64,000 nt of DNA from Paenibacillus agilis. Lineage in GTDB: Bacteria; Bacillota; Bacilli; Paenibacillales; Paenibacillaceae. Of this stretch, positions 18,196 through 27,000 are shown piece after piece. The translations under genes and the position numbers were made by a program. Numbering within the stretch: the stretch's first letter is position 1; the number at the start of each line of letters is the position of its first letter. The stretch is taken from NCBI RefSeq assembly GCF_007786455.1, contig NZ_VNJK01000001.1:2697765-2761764 (forward strand), in the 5' to 3' direction. The notes under the pieces were generated by a model that searched no databases, was not told the DNA's origin, and was given only the letters and a program-made list of their open reading frames with translations.

Positions 18196-18966
18196 TTATA
18201 TTTGCCAATCCTGTTTATCGACTGTCTCATGCTCCAAGAGAGCGATCAGTTTCGTCCTCAACTCTTGAAAAGCTTTACCTGATCGCTTGCGAGGATAAGG
18301 CAGATCAATTGGGATGCTTGCCTTAATTCTGCCGGGCTTCGTATCCAGCACAATTACCCGATTCGATAAAAACAACGATTCATCGATATCATGAGTAACG
18401 AGCACCATAGTCGTGCGATTGCTTCTCCAAATATCCAACAAGGCTTCCTGCATATGATTGCGGGTAAAGGCATCTAATGCACCAAAAGGCTCATCCAGCA
18501 GCAGAACCTTTGGATTCCGCAGCAGCGCCCGTGCGATGGCAACACGCTGTGACATACCGCCAGAAAGCTGCTTCGGATAACTTTTTTCAAAGCCATTCAG
18601 CTTTACTAGCGAAATTAACTCATCTACTTTCTTTCTAACGGAGGTATCCTTTAACGAAAGCTCAGATGCGATATTTTGTTCCACCGTCAGCCATGGAAAC
18701 AAGCGATGTTCTTGAAAAATAAATCCTTTCTCTTGAGAAGGAGCTTTCACTGGCTCACCGCCAAGCAGTACTTCCCCCGTATAATCCACATCAAGACCCG
18801 CTATGATCTTGAGTAGCGTACTTTTGCCGCACCCACTTGGTCCAATTAACGTTATAAATTCACCTGTTTCAATCGTTAAATGAATTTGATCCAGCACATG
18901 TGTCGTATGGTCTGACGAATAGAACGTCTTATTCAGCTCAGTCAATTCCAGCATCGTATTAGGCAT
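18196..18966 (-). CDS. ssuB: ABC transporter ATPase, SsuB-like
   Basis: A 256-residue ATPase with Walker [10 protein letters not shown], signature LSGGMSQR, Walker [12 protein letters not shown] and the H-loop LVTHDI. It resembles SsuB/TauB. The ATG at 18966 has AAGGGAGGAAGG upstream. The transcript has a leader of about 140 bases with an antiterminator-like hairpin (19043-19067) overlapping a terminator (18989-19050), so expression is probably controlled by attenuation. Confidence 0.92.
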   Translation of the reverse strand: MPNTMLELTELNKTFYSSDHTTHVLDQIHLTIETGEFITLIGPSGCGKSTLLKIIAGLDVDYTGEVLLGGEPVKAPSQEKGFIFQEHRLFPWLTVEQNIASELSLKDTSVRKKVDELISLVKLNGFEKSYPKQLSGGMSQRVAIARALLRNPKVLLLDEPFGALDAFTRNHMQEALLDIWRSNRTTMVLVTHDIDESLFLSNRVIVLDTKPGRIKASIPIDLPYPRKRSGKAFQELRTKLIALLEHETVDKQDWQI

Positions 18967-18988
18967 ATGTCCTTCCTCCCTTTTGAAA

Positions 18989-19050
18989 AAATAAAAAGAG
19001 ACCCACCAACAAAACCGCCTGCTATCAGGCTTGCTCGTTGATGAATCTCT
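18989..19050 (-). terminator. Leader terminator (attenuator) upstream of ssuB
   Basis: On the minus strand AGAGATTCATCAAC pairs with GTTGGTGGGTCTCT (three G-U pairs), enclosing an inner GCCTG/CAGGC hairpin, then TTTTTATTTTTT. It lies between the promoter and ssuB. Its 5' arm contains GATTC, which is also the 3' arm of the hairpin at 19043-19067, so the two structures exclude each other. Confidence 0.8.
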
Positions 19051-19067
19051 AGTCGTCTAGTCGATTC
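19043..19067 (-). promoter_or_regulatory. Antiterminator-like RNA hairpin in the ssuB leader
   Basis: Minus strand: outer stem GAATC/GATTC, inner stem CTAG/CTAG, loop ACGA. A matching element with inner stem CTGG/CCAG stands in the tauD leader (19273-19297). The two differ at 3 of 25 positions, two of which are a paired, compensatory change. It resembles the logic of RAT or ANTAR antitermination sites, but the loop does not fit the ANTAR hexaloop I know. Confidence 0.72.
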
Positions 19068-19113
19068 TGTCATTATTGAATTCCGATCTTATATGGCCAG
19101 CTCGTTTCAGGAG

Positions 19114-19142
19114 AGTTTAGCATCGCCCTATCCCACTGTCAA
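19114..19142 (-). promoter_or_regulatory. SigA-type promoter for ssuBC
   Basis: On the minus strand TTGACA (19137-19142), 17 bases, then TAAACT (19114-19119). It is placed correctly to transcribe the ssuB leader and is divergent from the tauD promoter 38 bases away. Confidence 0.7.
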
Positions 19143-19180
19143 TATCCTTGTATTATAATCGGATTAATTTGAATTGGCTA

Positions 19181-19209
19181 TTGACACACCTATATTCAGT
19201 TGGTATCAT
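19181..19209 (+). promoter_or_regulatory. SigA-type promoter for tauD-ssuA
   Basis: TTGACA (19181-19186), 17 bases, TATCAT (19204-19209). It predicts a leader of roughly 190 bases before tauD that contains the hairpin and terminator described below. Confidence 0.75.
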
Positions 19210-19272
19210 TTCCCTATTCAAATATAGACTGGCTAATTAGTTACCTAGCGAAACGAAAACAATACTGGTAAT

Positions 19273-19297
19273 GAATCCACTGGACGACCAGAGATTC
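19273..19297 (+). promoter_or_regulatory. Antiterminator-like RNA hairpin in the tauD leader
   Basis: Outer stem GAATC/GATTC, inner stem CTGG/CCAG, loop ACGA. It is the plus-strand twin of the element at 19043-19067. Its 3' arm (19293-19297) is also the first part of the terminator stem at 19293-19330, so only one of the two can form at a time. Confidence 0.72.
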
Positions 19298-19337
19298 AGC
19301 GTACATGTTGATCAACATGTATGTTGGATCTTTTTTT
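19293..19337 (+). terminator. Leader terminator (attenuator) upstream of tauD
   Basis: A 19-bp stem (19293-19311 with 19312-19330) with three G-U pairs and almost no loop; it contains the perfect palindrome TACATGTTGATCAACATGTA. Seven Ts follow at 19331-19337. It sits about 75 bases upstream of tauD, between promoter and gene, and so must be bypassed for expression. Confidence 0.8.
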
Positions 19338-19410
19338 GTTTTCCACACTTCGTACTAATTAAAAAGCCGAGCTCGTCTGTTACCTATATTAACGATCAGG
19401 AGTGATAATG

Positions 19411-20343
19411 ATGACACAGCAAATCGATATTATTGAAACGTTATCCCGAGACTATTTTCCTGAAAGATACAAAGTATCCGGTGCCCGTAAGCTGCATCGT
19501 CTACCTGAAGGACAGGAAAGTCTACCTTATAACCTGTTTCAGCTTAAGCCGCTTGGTCCGCTAATTGGTGCAGTAATTGAAGGGCTTGATTTGAAAGATC
19601 CCCTTCTTCCCGAAGTAAAAGAAGAGATAAACCGTGCTTTGCTTGAGTGGAAGGTACTCTTCTTCCGCGATCAGGATATTACAAGCGAACAGCATGTTGC
19701 ATTTGCAAAACAATGGGGCGAGTTGGAATCCCATCCTTTCTTGCCGCAAGGCGATCAGGAAGCAATTGCTCGGTTTGCAAAAGATGAGAAAGTAACCGGG
19801 ATGGAAAACATATGGCACACCGATGTCACATGGCGCCTCAACCCTGCGCTTGGTGCCGTGCTCCGCATGGTCGAAGCCCCTACATATGGTGGAGATACAC
19901 TGTGGGCTGATACGGCCGCTGCCTATGATAATTTGCCTGATGACATTAAGGAGAAAATTGACGGACTGACAGCCATTCATGATTTCACCCCGTCTTTCGG
20001 GCGTCGCCTTTCTTCTGAATTGTTGGCCATTAAACAAGACGAGTATCCTGCTGCTGAGCATCCCATTGTACGCACACACCCAGAAACAGGCCGCAAAACG
20101 TTATTCGTCAATGCAGCATTCACCATACGCATTGTAGGATTAGAACCTGAAGAAAGCGAACAACTGCTCCAGTACTTATTCCAGCAGGCGCATACGCCTG
20201 AATATCAAATCCGCTATAAATGGGAAGCAAATACGATTGCATTTTGGGATAATCGAGCCACACAGCATTATGCAGTATCTGACTATTTCCCGAATCGTCG
20301 CGTCGTTGAAAGAGTCTCTATTGTTGGTGACGTACCTTATTGA
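19411..20343 (+). CDS. tauD: TauD/TfdA family Fe(II)/2-oxoglutarate dioxygenase
   Basis: The likely start is ATG at 19411, eight bases after AGGAG (19408 is also possible), giving 310 residues. The iron ligands are His136 and Asp138 in NIWHTDVTW and His286 in RATQHYAVSDYF; an Arg for 2-oxoglutarate lies shortly after (NRRVVERVSI). The family oxidises taurine or alkyl sulfonates/sulfates to release sulfite or sulfate. Its partner genes (SsuA, SsuB, SsuC-like) support a sulfur-scavenging role. Taurine versus another sulfonate or an alkyl sulfate is unresolved. Confidence 0.9.
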   Translation: MTQQIDIIETLSRDYFPERYKVSGARKLHRLPEGQESLPYNLFQLKPLGPLIGAVIEGLDLKDPLLPEVKEEINRALLEWKVLFFRDQDITSEQHVAFAKQWGELESHPFLPQGDQEAIARFAKDEKVTGMENIWHTDVTWRLNPALGAVLRMVEAPTYGGDTLWADTAAAYDNLPDDIKEKIDGLTAIHDFTPSFGRRLSSELLAIKQDEYPAAEHPIVRTHPETGRKTLFVNAAFTIRIVGLEPEESEQLLQYLFQQAHTPEYQIRYKWEANTIAFWDNRATQHYAVSDYFPNRRVVERVSIVGDVPY

Positions 20344-20385
20344 GCACAAAGTTCAATGTGAGAAATGGAAACGGAGATGCCGCCT

Positions 20386-21408
20386 ATGAAAAAATCTAAG
20401 CAAACTAAAGCTGCCTATGTCATCAGTTTCGCAGTGCTTCTTCTTATACTCGCGGCTGGCTGCTCAGATACCGGCGGCAATAAGGCTAGTTCTACAGCTG
20501 CTAATGGTACAGCAGCTCAGGAGAAAATCAAGGTCAATGTCGCCATCAATGGGAGTCTCAACGCGCTTGTCATTTTAAAAAATAAAGGTTGGCTGGAAGA
20601 GGAATTTAAAGCGTTGAATGCAGAAGTCGTATGGAGTGAATTTTCGAATGGCCCTCCTATACTCGAATCATTGTCTGCAAAACGTGTAGATCTATCTCTT
20701 CTAGGAGATGGAGCGACGATTAGCGGAGCATCGGCTGGGCTGCCTTTTCAAGTTATCGCCTTACTGTCCAAAGGAGCCAAGTTCAACGCCATTCTCGTTC
20801 CTCCACATAGTCCCATTCAAAGCGTAAAAGACCTAAAAGGAAAAAAAGTTGGACTCGCCAAAGGTACAACGGCACACGTCTATCTTCTAAAAGTACTCGC
20901 TAAATACGGTCTATCTATCGATGATGTCCAACTTATTAACTTGCAGCCAGATGATGGTGCAGCTGCGTTTGCCAGCGGACAATTGGATGCATGGGGAACT
21001 TGGGACCCCCATATTACGAATTTAACCAAAACAAATAAGGCGCGTACGATCGCATGGGATGAAGACAACATATTAGCCCCTTCCTCCTTGATCGGCCGCA
21101 CTGAGTTTCTTAATGAGCATCCCGAGGTCGTTACTGCTTTCTTAAAGTCATATAAGAGAGCTATTGACTGGATGAATGCGAATCAAGATGAAACAGCTGA
21201 AATCTTCGCTAATCGAGTGAAAATACCGAAAGATATTATGAAATCTCTCGTTTCGAATCTATCATTTACCGTGTCTGGATACGCAAACGAAGCGCTGCAA
21301 GCTCAACAGCAATCTGCTGATCAATTGCTTGAGCATGGCTTTATTAAGAAGAAGCTCGACTTTCAGTCCGTTGTAAATAATGAATGGATTGAAAAGGTTA
21401 TTAAATAA
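20386..21408 (+). CDS. ssuA: Sulfonate/taurine ABC transporter substrate-binding lipoprotein, SsuA-like
   Basis: The ATG at 20386 (ACGGAG eight bases upstream) gives 340 residues with a lipoprotein signal ending ILAAGC, lipidated Cys26. The mature part has the NMT1/SsuA fold features: VAINGSLNALVILKNKGWLEEEF, SVKDLKGKKVGLAKGTTAH and QLDAWGTWDPH. It delivers substrate to SsuBC, encoded on the other side of the divergent promoter. It follows tauD by about 40 bases in the same transcript. Confidence 0.92.
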   Translation: MKKSKQTKAAYVISFAVLLLILAAGCSDTGGNKASSTAANGTAAQEKIKVNVAINGSLNALVILKNKGWLEEEFKALNAEVVWSEFSNGPPILESLSAKRVDLSLLGDGATISGASAGLPFQVIALLSKGAKFNAILVPPHSPIQSVKDLKGKKVGLAKGTTAHVYLLKVLAKYGLSIDDVQLINLQPDDGAAAFASGQLDAWGTWDPHITNLTKTNKARTIAWDEDNILAPSSLIGRTEFLNEHPEVVTAFLKSYKRAIDWMNANQDETAEIFANRVKIPKDIMKSLVSNLSFTVSGYANEALQAQQQSADQLLEHGFIKKKLDFQSVVNNEWIEKVIK

Positions 21409-21484
21409 TTTGCCGCACTGCCCCCACTCTATCAATATTCACACTCCCCATTATGGTAGAAAATAAACAAACCCCTCATGAAAT

Positions 21485-21527
21485 AACCAACTGCCGTCCC
21501 CATCGGTAGTTGGTTGTTTATTTTTAT
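21485..21527 (+). terminator. Terminator after tauD-ssuA
   Basis: AACCAACTGCCG pairs with CGGTAGTTGGTT, followed by GTTTATTTTTATT. Confidence 0.85.
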
Positions 21528-21596
21528 TGGACGATGAACTTAGTTATACTTATATATTAGTAGGTATTGTAGAAACGAATGGAAGGGTTGTTGGAT

Positions 21597-21884
21597 ATGA
21601 CAGGATATACCGAGTTCAAATCGATAGAACTGAAGGCTTTGTTTCGTAAGGTAGATGTAGTAGAGCAGAACATAACAGCTGATATTTTGCACAAAAATAA
21701 TTGGATCGCGACCCTTACCTTCAATTTACGAGAAAATACCGTACACACTGCAGGAAGCTTTGACGACGTGCAGCACCTTCGAAAGCATGGAATTGATGAA
21801 TTGTTCATTATCTCAAGAGTCAAGGAAAGAGCACTTACTATTATTTATAATAAAGTTACTCAGCTGGAAGTATTTCATATTTAG
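21597..21884 (+). CDS. Hypothetical protein, 95 aa
   Basis: The ATG at 21597 follows GGAAGGGTTGTTGGAT, so I prefer it to the upstream ATG at 21579. The protein (MTGYTEFKSIELKALFRKVD...) is soluble and alternates charged and beta-like segments; no family recognised. It lies alone between the sulfonate locus terminator and the convergent glycosyltransferase gene. Confidence 0.65.
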   Translation: MTGYTEFKSIELKALFRKVDVVEQNITADILHKNNWIATLTFNLRENTVHTAGSFDDVQHLRKHGIDELFIISRVKERALTIIYNKVTQLEVFHI

Positions 21885-21975
21885 AATTAGTCGTAGAATA
21901 CACCAGCAAATTGTATGAGCTCCACATTACTCTCGCTGGCAGAACTAATATATGAAGGTAAAGAAGATGACCACT

Positions 21976-23235
21976 TTATTTCCTTAAAAGCGGTTCCAGC
22001 TGATTCTTCCATACCCACTGGGGACTAAACTGCTGCCTTGCCAACGTTTTGGCATGGATGACGGAATCGTTTTGCATCCTATCGACAATTTTTGCTGCAT
22101 GTTCCTGTAAATAGACCTTCTCGGTCTGAGGATAGGTTTCGGTTGTGCGAAGCCTAAAGTTGTGAGCATCCCACCTCATAAAATAGGCTCCCAGTTTCTT
22201 TCCCAGATCCTCAAGAGCGGGTACACCCTCATTGACAACAAGAAAATTGCCTCGACTTGCTGCTTCCAGTAGGATAAGTGGCAATGCTTCGGAAGCCGAT
22301 GGAAAAACGAACAAATTCGACAGTGTAAAAAGCTCCAAGACCCCCTTTCTTGGAAACCCCTTTTCAAAACCGATATCCGAAGTAAAAACAATATCATCGA
22401 CGTTCAGTCCATTTTCATAGCCTGTCAGTTGAATCAAGGTCTTATAGTTTTTCGGATCAATCTCGTTGGACGGAAAATCACAAAAAAGAACGGTAACACT
22501 TTTCCGAGTCAACTCTTTGATCGCACCGCAGAAAGAAGCCACTTTTTCAGGCTGTTTTCCCGGCGATAAACGGGCAGGATAGACGACGAGATAATCAGGA
22601 GAAAGCAAATCGACTTTTTGGGCTACCGTTCGTACCTCATCGCTGCAGAAGGCAAGAAAATCGAGGCTATTGTTGACAACCTGGCACATCTCTTCAGGCA
22701 CATCATACTGCTTGGCTAAAGCCGGGATTCCTGAGGCTATAGGATATACATAAATTGTATTGGGCATTGGCATAAACCGGGCTGAAAACGGCCAATCTGT
22801 TTTGTGCCGAGGTTCAGGACTCGAATGGGTAAACGCTAAAAAACGCACGCCCGGCAACTGCTGCTGTGCCGTCCTTACAGCGACATTCTGAAGAAGAAAC
22901 TCCCCCAGGTAAAGAATATCATGCATGAAACAAACGTCTACATCTGACAGATTCCGTACAAAATCATGTGCCATGACGTCTGCTTCTTCATAAAAGCCAT
23001 CACGAACCTTGCCGTTCTCCATGATATTGAGGTTCCGTTTGTTTGTAATTTTCACCCACTCAATTCTTTCATCCAGGAAAACCCCAACCTTCTCTTCGTC
23101 GGAAAAGCGCTCAGAGACCAGTAGCTTGGTCGCGACATGGGCATCCAGAAGCATTCGTAGTTGTTCGGCGACGACATTGACCACAGAGTACGTACTGCTT
23201 AATCCAGTAAACATCGTCAATATGGCAACTTTCAA
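21976..23235 (-). CDS. Glycosyltransferase, GT4-like
   Basis: A 419-residue GT-B fold protein. The C-terminal half has YLVVYPARLSPGKQPEKV, then FTLSNLFVFPSASEALPLILLEAASRGNFLVVNE, the donor-binding region with the E-x7-E type motif of GT4 enzymes. The start is TTG at 23235 with GAAAGGGGG upstream, located inside the end of the broken prolyl-hydroxylase gene, so the two were one operon. Its position beside a DUF11 giant suggests it glycosylates a surface protein, which is an inference. Confidence 0.85.
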   Translation of the reverse strand: MKVAILTMFTGLSSTYSVVNVVAEQLRMLLDAHVATKLLVSERFSDEEKVGVFLDERIEWVKITNKRNLNIMENGKVRDGFYEEADVMAHDFVRNLSDVDVCFMHDILYLGEFLLQNVAVRTAQQQLPGVRFLAFTHSSPEPRHKTDWPFSARFMPMPNTIYVYPIASGIPALAKQYDVPEEMCQVVNNSLDFLAFCSDEVRTVAQKVDLLSPDYLVVYPARLSPGKQPEKVASFCGAIKELTRKSVTVLFCDFPSNEIDPKNYKTLIQLTGYENGLNVDDIVFTSDIGFEKGFPRKGVLELFTLSNLFVFPSASEALPLILLEAASRGNFLVVNEGVPALEDLGKKLGAYFMRWDAHNFRLRTTETYPQTEKVYLQEHAAKIVDRMQNDSVIHAKTLARQQFSPQWVWKNQLEPLLRK

Positions 23236-23238
23236 AGA

Positions 23239-23856
23239 CTAGCCCCCTTTCACATGAAGGAACACTCTTATTAATGCGACAACTCGCGTAACCATAATGT
23301 AGCGATCCATTTCTCCCCTTCTACTACCGGGTGGAAAGCAGGTGAGCTCGGACGAACCGCTTTTGCAATTCTGAAACACAAGCAAATCCCCTCTTACCGG
23401 TGGCATATGCAAGTTAAGAAACGGGAATAAGGTTTCTCCGCCTAGCTGTACCGAGTTTAAGTACAGGATTGCCGTATACAACCGTTGACCTGCCATTTGC
23501 AAACTTTGTTAACCCGTAGGGGAAACCGGGTCGAACGTATCGTAATGGGGATCGACTTTTCCTCCGAACGGATATTTGACGATTTGAACCGGCTCGGCTC
23601 TGCTGAGTGGTTGGCACACGATGTCCTCAATGCGGCTTGTCACTCTTCGGACGATCTCGGATGAAGCGTGCTCGAAAGACGCTTGCTCCGATATTCGGGA
23701 TTGGGATAAACCTACCGCATTGTGACTTGCGACAACGGATGGGACTAATTTCCCTGTCGCCAAATCAATCAATTGTTGGCACTCATCGGCAGATGCGACA
23801 TTCTTATAGTAAGAAATTAGCGGGTCCTGATAATACACGATGCTCGATTGCAACAA
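23239..23856 (-). pseudogene. Broken prolyl-4-hydroxylase-like 2OG-Fe(II) oxygenase
   Basis: The frame from TTG at 23856 (GGGGGAG upstream) encodes the N-terminal part, through the HYDTF iron-binding motif, then hits an in-frame TAA at 23509-23511. Continuing in the same frame past the stop restores the family sequence (GQRLYTAILYLN, GGETLFPFLNL, GDLLVFQNC). Near the end the usual distal His region (family pattern SLHAG.PV) reads SSELTCFPPG, so that iron ligand is also missing. The gene therefore carries a nonsense codon plus C-terminal decay. The family hydroxylates proline in collagen-like or similar proteins. Confidence 0.82.
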
Positions 23857-24058
23857 ACAGATCTCCCCCTCGTTCCCAAATTAGATAGGTTCTTTGTATA
23901 ACACGAATCTTCTCCCTACTCACGACATAAAGCCAAGCCATTCCAACATAATTATGTGTCGATGATGATTTATGGTCAACTTTTTGCCACGCACCCTTAA
24001 TTATTCATATTCTTCTTCCTATCGATTGAAAACTTATTTTACGAAAGGAGGTTATGCA

Positions 24059-27000
24059 GTGCCATTTATTCTTCGATTTTCCGGTAATGATACAGGGGCA
24101 ATTTCGTTTACCGGCAATACGCTGGGGCTATCCGGATTGAATGGCGTAGCTGGAACGCAAGACTTTATCGGTGCCCTTGTCACGACGAATACTTCTCTTC
24201 AGGTCGGAGACTTTCCCCCAGGCACGACAAACGATTTCAATCTGAATAACGCCAGCGCCATTCTTAACTTGCCGCCGGGAAGCAGTATCCTTTATGCGGA
24301 GCTGGTTTGGGCGGGTACGTATGCAGTAACGGGAGGCACGACCGATTTTTCCCCGTTTATCGACAAGTCAATCTCCGTGACGACGCCGCTAGGTACAACC
24401 GTTAGCGTTGCGCCCGATCCGGTTACAGCGCAGCTGTTGTTCATTAACGGGAACTTTAACTATTTCCGATCCGCTAACGTCACTTCAATCGTTCAGGCGG
24501 GTGGTGCTGGTACTTATACGGTAGGAGGGATCGTCGGCAACACCGAAAACGTCTCAACTTCTTCGGGCAACCATTGCGGCTGGACGCTGTGCGTCGTGTA
24601 CAAAAATACCGTCTTGCCATTCCGTAATCTGAGCTTGAACGTTGGCATCGTCGATATCGAGTTTGCGAGTACGCCTTCGGTCGACACGACCATTACGGGA
24701 TTCAGCACGCCAATTACTGGACCTGTTACGGGGAGGATGCAGCTTTGCGCTGGTGACGGGGATGCTAACAAATCGGGAGATCAAGTACTGTTCGGACCTG
24801 ACCCGGCTAGCTTGACCTTCCTCTCCGGCCCAAGGAACTTCCAGAACAACTTTTTTGCTTCGCAAATTTGCGACGATAGCGGAAATTTGGATACATCCGG
24901 TACGTTCGGCACGCGCAATATGCTCCTAGGAGCCCCAGGGGCGAACGTCGTCGCGGGGCGGCAGGGCTGGGATATTACGAATGTCAACATTTCGGGGACG
25001 CTAACGAACAATCAGACATCCGCCACCTTGCAGTTAAGAACGACAGGTGACGGCTATACCGTCTATGCCGTCGGCCTTTATTTCGACATCAACGCCCCAA
25101 AAATCGTCGTCAATAAATTCGTCGCAGGTGGTAGCTCGACTGGTATAACCGCAGATATTGCCATAGAAGGCGGTTTGTTAGCCCTCAATGCCGGTACAGT
25201 CGTCATCGGACAGACGGTAACCTACACTATTGTTGTAAGCAATACCGGAACAACCTCTGCAACTTCTACCGTCATCGTCGATCCGCTGCCTAACAATACG
25301 GCATTTGTTCCGGGAAGCGTCAGGATCAATGGCGCGCCGTCGGGAGCAGATCCTACGGTTGGCGTCCCCATCGGCACGCTTGCTCCGTTCACGTCGGTTT
25401 TCGTAACTTTTTCCGTGACCATCGTGTCACTGCCTCCGAACGGATTAGCATGCAATCAGGCTACGGCATTTTTCCAGTACCAGAGCGTTGCGGGCGGTCC
25501 CATACTCGACGGCAGTATCCCGTCCAGCGAGATCTGCGTTCAGGTTTCACCGGCGACAATTGAATTTACGAAGTCGGCAAATCCGCTGTCCGGCGTCCCC
25601 GGCGATACGATTACGTATACGTTTACGGTGACGAACACCAGCGCTGTGACGCTCACGAACGTGCAAGTGAATGACCCACTGCTTGGCTTATTTGTGCTAC
25701 TTAATATGCCGCCGGGAGACGTCGTCACATTTGATGTGGATTTTGTCATCCCTCCGGGTACGCCGGCAGGCACCCTGATTAACAACACGGCTACGGTCAC
25801 TTCCGATCAAACGCTGCCCAAAGACGCTTCAGCACAAGTATTGGTACTCCCGAGCTTCAGTCTCAACGTTGCGAAAGTGGCGGATCGGGTTTCCCTCGCA
25901 GCCGGGGATATCGTCACGTATACGCTGACGGTTACGAACACGTCCAATGCTCCGCTTACCAACGTTACCGTGACGGACGATCTGCTCGGTTTTTCGCAAG
26001 TGATCCCATCGCTAGACGCTGGGGCGTCACAATCGTTTACCGTTCCATTTACCGTACCTCTGGGAACGCTGGCCGGTACCGTGTTTACAAACGTGACGAC
26101 CGCAACCTCTAATGAAACGGGGCCTGCAATCGATACAGCAACGATCATCGTCACACCCGTTCCGAATTTGGTTCTTTTCAAATCCGTGACGCCGCAGACG
26201 GCTGCGCCAGGAGATACCGTCACTTACAAGCTTACGGCCTCGAATGCTGGCAATCAGACGCTTACCAACGTGCGAATTGCCGATCCGACGTTAGGCATCA
26301 ATCAAACGTTCGATGCCGTGAATCCGGGTGACTCGGTCGTTGTCACGATACCGTTTATAATCCCTTTAACCGCCATGCAAGGAGACTCACTCGTTAACGT
26401 CGCAACCGTTACATCCGATCAGACGGGACCAACGCAAGCGGATGCCGTCGTGATCATAATCGGCGCTCCATCTATTACACTAACGAAGTCCGTCTCGCCG
26501 CAGCAGGCAACGGTAGGAGCTACGGTTTCGTATACATTCGAGGTTACGAACACAGGCAATACGTCTTTGACGAACGTGCAGCTCACCGATCCACTGCTTG
26601 GATTGAATCAGAACATTGGTACACTCGCACCTGGTCAATCACAAACGGTCGACTTCTCATTTGTCATCCCAAGTGGCGCCGCCAATCCGTTCATCAATAT
26701 CGCGACGGTTACAGGTACCTCTGGTTCGCAAACGGTTCAGGCAAGTGACAGCGCGTCTCTGAATCTGCTCTTCCCTGCTTTCACGCTGACGAAGACAGTA
26801 GATCGGGCGCGGGTCAATCCGGGTGAAACGGTGAACTTCACGATTACAATCGTCAATACGGGAGCCGTACCGTTAACCAATGTCGCCGTTTCCGATCCGC
26901 TATTGGCCTACACGAATACAATTGCTTTACTAGCTCCGGGCGCATCAGTCACCCAGACGATTCCATTCACCGTTCCTGCAAGTACAACACCAGGATCGGT

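Noticed and set aside
18967-19150. S-box (SAM) or T-box riboswitch in the ssuB leader
   Set aside because: The conserved cores of these riboswitches (for example the T-box AGGGTGG sequence) are not present; the terminator is explained by the small shared hairpin instead.
19271-19405. Possible leader peptide (ATG at 19271) overlapping the tauD leader hairpin
   Set aside because: No good ribosome binding site, and the frame relative to the conserved hairpin differs from that of the matching possible peptide in the ssuB leader (ATG at 19073, minus), so the conservation is at RNA level.
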